Shown in pieces: positions 22,115 through 25,842 of a stretch of DNA of 25,842 bases. Within the stretch, counting starts at the first letter, position 1, and each line of letters starts with the position of its first letter. The position numbers and the translations under genes are program-made. The notes under the pieces are model-generated. The model saw only the letters and a list, made by a program, of their open reading frames with translations. It was not told where the DNA came from and ran no database searches. Origin of the DNA: Bacteroidales bacterium (lineage in GTDB: Bacteria; Bacteroidota; Bacteroidia; Bacteroidales; P3); assembly GCA_017507285.1 (NCBI GenBank), contig JAFWBF010000065.1, forward strand, positions 1-25,842, in the 5' to 3' direction.

Positions 22115-23914
22115 ATGAAGAACATAGTTACAGCATTGCTTTTTGCCTTATTGACATGCAATGTCGTTGCCCAAAACATAGATGTAGCAGAAGTGAAAAA
22201 CAGTGGCGAATACCTGTGGGGCGAAGGCAATGGCTCCACAATCAACAAAGCCGACAAAGAAGCACTTAGTGCCTTGGTATCGCAATTATCAGTAGCCATT
22301 GAGGTAGGTTTTGAACAACATTCCGAAGAAACCGACGATGAATTTCACGAACGTGTACAATCCATCGTCAAAACCTATTCGAGCGCCAAACTTGCCAATA
22401 CCCAACGCATTGTTGTTTCGGACGAACCCAATGCCAAGGTGATACGCTATATATCCAAAAGCGAGGTAGCAAAACAATACGAAAATCGTCGAAAAAAAAT
22501 ACTACAATACGTTGCGGATGCTGAAAAGGCAGAAGATAACGTTCAAATATCGGATGCTCTGCGTTTCTACTATTGGGCTTTATGTCTACTAAACTCATAC
22601 CCATATTCCGACACCATACACCATTACAACGGCGATATACTAAAGACATATATCCCCAAGCGTATCAATGGGATATTCGGAGGCTTGGCAGCCTATATCG
22701 GCGAAGCAGAAAAAGAGACCAACAAACAAAATGTAGAACTTTTGATAACCTACAACAATAAGCCCGTTCAAAACTATGACTACACATACTTTGATGGTCA
22801 AAACTATTCCAACATCGTAAGTGCGAAAGATGGAAGAGGCATTATAGAGTTATCGGCCATGCACGACCTGAAAGACATACGCTTGAGAAGCGAATATGCC
22901 TTTGAAAGCGAAGCCATGCTGGACGACGACCTCATGCAGGTATTTGAAGAAATGGAAGAAGAAATACCATTTCACAACAATAAAATTTTGGTTCAGAACA
23001 ATAAAAACAAAGAGACCAAAGCACTATTGGCAAAGAAAAACGAGGAGCATAAAACCAATGAGCAAGCTGTGTTTGAACCAATTGCCGACACCATTGGCTA
23101 CTTAGATATAATAAAGGCATTGGAACAAGCAATACGAACAAAAAATTATACAAGTGTAAAACAACACTTTACCCCCGAAGGCTACTCTATGTTTGATGCC
23201 CTTATGAACTACGGCAATGCCAAGCTGATGACCAACAACGGCTATTCGTTCTATAGTGCCGACGGCTGTGTAATATGCCGGAGTATGCCAATACGGTTCA
23301 GCTTTAAAGGCAACAAAACTTTTGTAGAATCAATAGTATACGAGTTCGATGAAAACAGAAAAATAAAATCGCTGTCGTTTCAGTTGGAGCAAGAAGCCAT
23401 TGCCGACATATCCAACAAAACACGATGGAGCAAGGAAGCAAAACACGTGCTTGTGCGTTTTTTGGAAAACTACAAAACGGCATACGCTTTGGAACGTAAG
23501 GACTATTTGAACCAAATATTTTCGGACGATGCCCTTATCATTGTAGGCTCGGTGGTAAAAAAGCCTACAGCATTGGACAAACAAGTAGTACTTTTGAACG
23601 ACAAGCAAGTGGAATTTAACCGCTATACCAAAGCCGAATATATCAAAAACCTCGAACGTTGTTTTGCCCGAAACGAGTTTATAAACCTGCGCTTTACCGA
23701 AAACGATATCAAAAAAGTTTCCAACGACAAGGAAGTTTATGGCATACAAATAAAGCAGGATTACTTCTCCTCTACCTACGGCGATTCGGGTTATTTGTTT
23801 TTGGCTGTAGATTTGGAAGTGTCGGACAAACCTGTTATTCACGTTCGTACATGGCAACCCGAACGAGACGAGGAAGGTAAAATATTCAGTATTGTAGATT
23901 TTGACTGGGAATAA
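22115..23914 (+). CDS. Exported LPP20-like protein with NTF2-like C-terminal region
   Basis: This 599-residue protein has a signal peptide (1-20, ending NVVAQ; no lipobox Cys at the cleavage site). An LPP20-like domain (about 28-125) contains GEYLWGEGNGSTINKADKEA and a KTYSSAKLANTQRIVV segment. A helical region follows (about 125-200, DALRFYYWALCLLNSYPY), then a strand-rich region (205-260). A charged linker precedes two C-terminal regions (about 330-430 and 440-599) that look NTF2/SnoaL-like, the last with DDALIIVGSV, YGIQIKQDYFSSTYGDSGY and VRTWQPERDEEG. I recall similar proteins across gut Bacteroidales, all uncharacterised. The fold assignment for the C-terminus is inference. The next gene starts 25 bp on. 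Confidence 0.75.
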   Translation: MKNIVTALLFALLTCNVVAQNIDVAEVKNSGEYLWGEGNGSTINKADKEALSALVSQLSVAIEVGFEQHSEETDDEFHERVQSIVKTYSSAKLANTQRIVVSDEPNAKVIRYISKSEVAKQYENRRKKILQYVADAEKAEDNVQISDALRFYYWALCLLNSYPYSDTIHHYNGDILKTYIPKRINGIFGGLAAYIGEAEKETNKQNVELLITYNNKPVQNYDYTYFDGQNYSNIVSAKDGRGIIELSAMHDLKDIRLRSEYAFESEAMLDDDLMQVFEEMEEEIPFHNNKILVQNNKNKETKALLAKKNEEHKTNEQAVFEPIADTIGYLDIIKALEQAIRTKNYTSVKQHFTPEGYSMFDALMNYGNAKLMTNNGYSFYSADGCVICRSMPIRFSFKGNKTFVESIVYEFDENRKIKSLSFQLEQEAIADISNKTRWSKEAKHVLVRFLENYKTAYALERKDYLNQIFSDDALIIVGSVVKKPTALDKQVVLLNDKQVEFNRYTKAEYIKNLERCFARNEFINLRFTENDIKKVSNDKEVYGIQIKQDYFSSTYGDSGYLFLAVDLEVSDKPVIHVRTWQPERDEEGKIFSIVDFDWE

Positions 23915-23939
23915 AGAACAACAAAACAATATAACTAAA

Positions 23940-25478
23940 ATGATACGTACTAGAACTATAATGCTTCTTATTGCACTTATGCTCCCCCTGGCAGGCATGG
24001 CACAAGAAATAAAAATTGAAGATTTTCAAAAGCTGGAACGGGATATGAGTGCACGTACCGCCAATATACGGGATATCAACGGCGAACTATGTGCACTGCT
24101 AAAGATAGAAACCACCGAAAAAGGTTTCCATTTTCAAGGCCTCGTAGAACGCACCGAACAAAAAGTGGGCGAAATATATGTGTACATATCGCCGGGAATG
24201 AGGTTTATTACCATCAAGCACCCCGACTTTGGAATGCTACGCAACTATGAGTTCCCTCAAACGATAGAGAGTGGTGTGGTATACCGCATGAAGCTGATAG
24301 CCGAAGCAAAAGAGGTGAAGATAGACACCGCCAACCTCGGAAAGGTGGTAGACAGCAAGCTGGACGAACTGCTGGCAAAAAAACTTTCGCAGATGGATAT
24401 TGCCAAAGAAAAACAAGCCACAGTAATAACAGCACAACAGATAAACGAAAACAGCCGAAAGACAAACAGACAAGAGTATGTGGATTTGGGTCTTAGCGTA
24501 AAGTGGGCTACTTACAACATGGGCGAAAAAACTGCCGAAAAGCTAGGCAGCTACTACGCTTGGGGCGAAACCGGTAGCAAACGCAAATACGACAGTGTGA
24601 GCTCAACCTCTTATGCCAAAAACATTGATGTGGATGTAACCAACGTTACGCCCAAATACGACATGGCACGCAAAGCATGGGGCGAACCCTGGCGTATGCC
24701 TACCGGCAAAGAGGTTCAAGAACTTATAGATAGCTGTGAATGGCAGTGGGCCAACCTAAACGGAATGAACGGCTACAAAGTAACAGGCCCTAACGGCAAC
24801 AGTATCTTCATCCCCGCTTCGGGAATATACTCAGGAGCCGAAATGAAGGACGGTGGATTATTGGGAGCATATTGGACTGCAAACCACTCTGAAAACGACA
24901 GCCTGAGAGCTAAATATTTGTATATAACCAATAATGAATATATACTTAAGGATACTGCACGCTACTACGGCATGAACATACGCCCGGTAGTGGGAAAATA
25001 TAATACCTATAAGTTTCTAACGCTTAACTATGCCGAGGCTTTTGTGCCCTCCCAGGCTTCGTATGGCATTGGCATAGGCTATGCTAAGAAGTACATTGGC
25101 TTCTATGCCAATATAATGACCAATTTTATTTTTGATGGCTTTGCCTCGAATGACCAATTGGATGATACGGATTTAGTGGAAGGCATATATACAAGCCAAA
25201 CCAAGACCTCTCGTTTTTCGGCTAATGCAGGACTGCTGTTGGGCAAGCCAAAGTATTTCATTAAGATAGGTGTAGGCTATGGATTCCGTACATTGCTATG
25301 GCAGAAGATGGACGACACTTGGGGCGAAGTGATGGCAAACACCTACAGGGGATTGGAACTAAATACAGGTGTGGTACTACTGCTTGGACGCTTTGTGCTT
25401 TCGGCAGATGTGGTACAACCTGCAAGCCATATAGATGAATATATGGAAACAAGAATAGGAATAGGTATAAACTTTTAA
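23940..25478 (+). CDS. Exported PEGA-like / Fib_succ_major / barrel-like fusion protein
   Basis: This 512-residue exported protein has a signal peptide (1-22, ending GMAQ). Residues about 40-122 form a PEGA-like strand-rich domain (GELCALLKIETTEKGFHF, MRFITIKHPDFGMLRNYEF). A helical linker follows (130-175). Residues 179-352 are a Fib_succ_major-type domain (PF09603): YVDLGLSVKWATYNMG, SYYAWGE, WGEPWRMPTGKEVQELID, GPNGNSIFIPASG, YWTAN and NIRPVVG. The last 155 residues alternate Gly-rich strands and end RIGIGINF, like a short outer-membrane barrel. The frame runs back to a TTG at 23901, overlapping the previous gene; ATG 23940 begins the signal peptide. Function unknown; a surface role is inferred. 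Confidence 0.75.
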   Translation: MIRTRTIMLLIALMLPLAGMAQEIKIEDFQKLERDMSARTANIRDINGELCALLKIETTEKGFHFQGLVERTEQKVGEIYVYISPGMRFITIKHPDFGMLRNYEFPQTIESGVVYRMKLIAEAKEVKIDTANLGKVVDSKLDELLAKKLSQMDIAKEKQATVITAQQINENSRKTNRQEYVDLGLSVKWATYNMGEKTAEKLGSYYAWGETGSKRKYDSVSSTSYAKNIDVDVTNVTPKYDMARKAWGEPWRMPTGKEVQELIDSCEWQWANLNGMNGYKVTGPNGNSIFIPASGIYSGAEMKDGGLLGAYWTANHSENDSLRAKYLYITNNEYILKDTARYYGMNIRPVVGKYNTYKFLTLNYAEAFVPSQASYGIGIGYAKKYIGFYANIMTNFIFDGFASNDQLDDTDLVEGIYTSQTKTSRFSANAGLLLGKPKYFIKIGVGYGFRTLLWQKMDDTWGEVMANTYRGLELNTGVVLLLGRFVLSADVVQPASHIDEYMETRIGIGINF

Positions 25479-25494
25479 AGAAAGATATTGAGAC

Positions 25495-25842
25495 ATGAAT
25501 AAACTAAGAAACACAATAAAAGTGCTTTTGCAAGCAATGGTATGCCTAATGGTTATAGCCTGTGGAAAAGAAGATATTGCCACACCGCCAAACAACCAAA
25601 TTACAACTGATGAGGTTAGAAAAATTTCTCACTACACTGCACTATGTATTACTACAATAAATGTTGAAGATATAAACAATTACACTAGTGTAGGTATATG
25701 TTGGAGTACCAAACCTAGCCCGACAATAGATGACAAAACTCGTTCTATAACAAAAATAAAGGGCTCTCAAACCAATACCATTACAGGTCTTAATGCATCT
25801 ACCAAATATTATGTAAGGCTGTATATTGTAGGAAAATCAGGA
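25495..25842 (+). CDS. Fibronectin type III-like lipoprotein (partial, cut at window end)
   Basis: An open frame of 116 codons runs off the window with no stop. It starts with a lipoprotein signal, MNKLRNTIKVLLQAMVCLMV, and a lipobox VIAC at Cys23. The mature part shows a Bacteroidota-style FN3 module: VGICWSTKPSPTIDD followed by LNASTKYYVRLYIVGKSG. Such proteins are usually surface lipoproteins with several FN3 repeats and often a C-terminal binding domain, not visible here. The start lies 16 bp after the previous stop, so it is probably the fourth gene of the exported cluster. Confidence 0.75.
   Translation, partial: MNKLRNTIKVLLQAMVCLMVIACGKEDIATPPNNQITTDEVRKISHYTALCITTINVEDINNYTSVGICWSTKPSPTIDDKTRSITKIKGSQTNTITGLNASTKYYVRLYIVGKSG

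Noticed and set aside
23330..23998. 222-codon minus-strand frame opposite the large LPP20 gene
   Set aside because: It lies antisense to a well-supported coding gene, and its composition is that of a complementary-frame shadow with no domain.

Overview
The window looks like a chromosomal segment from a member of the Bacteroidales (phylum Bacteroidota). Supporting signs are AT-rich intergenic DNA, several start-proximal matches to the Bacteroidota -7 promoter element TAnnTTTG (usually TATCTTTG followed by CA), weak or absent Shine-Dalgarno sequences, a Bacteroidetes-type LolA-like chaperone, BspA-type leucine-rich repeats, a Fib_succ_major domain and Bacteroidota-style fibronectin III lipoproteins. 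The genus cannot be fixed from the sequence alone. No rRNA, tRNA, phage gene, transposase or CRISPR array was found.

Layout. Positions 1-146 hold no gene I can support. A nucleoside-recognition membrane protein (-, 147-1136) and a C_GCAxxG_C_C redox-type protein (+, from 1267) diverge from one promoter region. Then argS and an acyl-ACP thioesterase run together (+) and converge on metK (-) across a bidirectional terminator (4364-4418). A roughly 520 bp AT-rich gap precedes an orphan glycosyltransferase (6249-7502). topA (7712-10036) ends in a clear terminator, followed by two related secreted proteins with YYY/PPIG repeats (10142-11488). folE, a LolA-like gene and recJ form a probable operon (11982-15189), converging on aroE, which sits behind a 15-repeat LRR gene on the minus strand (15208-17502). 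A two-domain universal stress protein (-) and an M23 peptidase (+) diverge around 18.5-19.0 kb. A small outer-membrane protein follows (20250-20726). The last part (21459 to the end) is a run of four exported proteins: an LPP20-like lipoprotein, a larger LPP20-like protein, a PEGA-like/Fib_succ_major/beta-barrel fusion and an FN3 lipoprotein cut by the window end.

How the genes fit together. Most of the first 20 kb is housekeeping: translation (argS), SAM synthesis (metK), DNA topology and repair (topA, recJ), pterin and aromatic precursors (folE, aroE), lipid and envelope functions (thioesterase, LolA-like, M23). The last 4.5 kb is accessory envelope biology, where every product has a signal peptide or lipobox and spacing suggests co-transcription behind one long leader.

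The most interesting material is non-coding. (1) A dispersed intergenic repeat occurs twice (11525-11768 and 18565-18716). It is built from 12-nt cores close to CGTGATRTAGAY spaced 22-24 nt apart, each copy headed by an inverted repeat; two or three units per copy also encode a GTAG-N6-CTAC mini-hairpin. (2) A gene-free stretch at 20804-21458 holds a roughly 110 bp two-stem palindrome and, separately, a roughly 180 nt highly structured RNA candidate with a closing stem, a central bubble and a branched tip. (3) A 7-bp inverted repeat sits at the folE promoter. (4) The thioesterase appears to lack its usual catalytic Asn.
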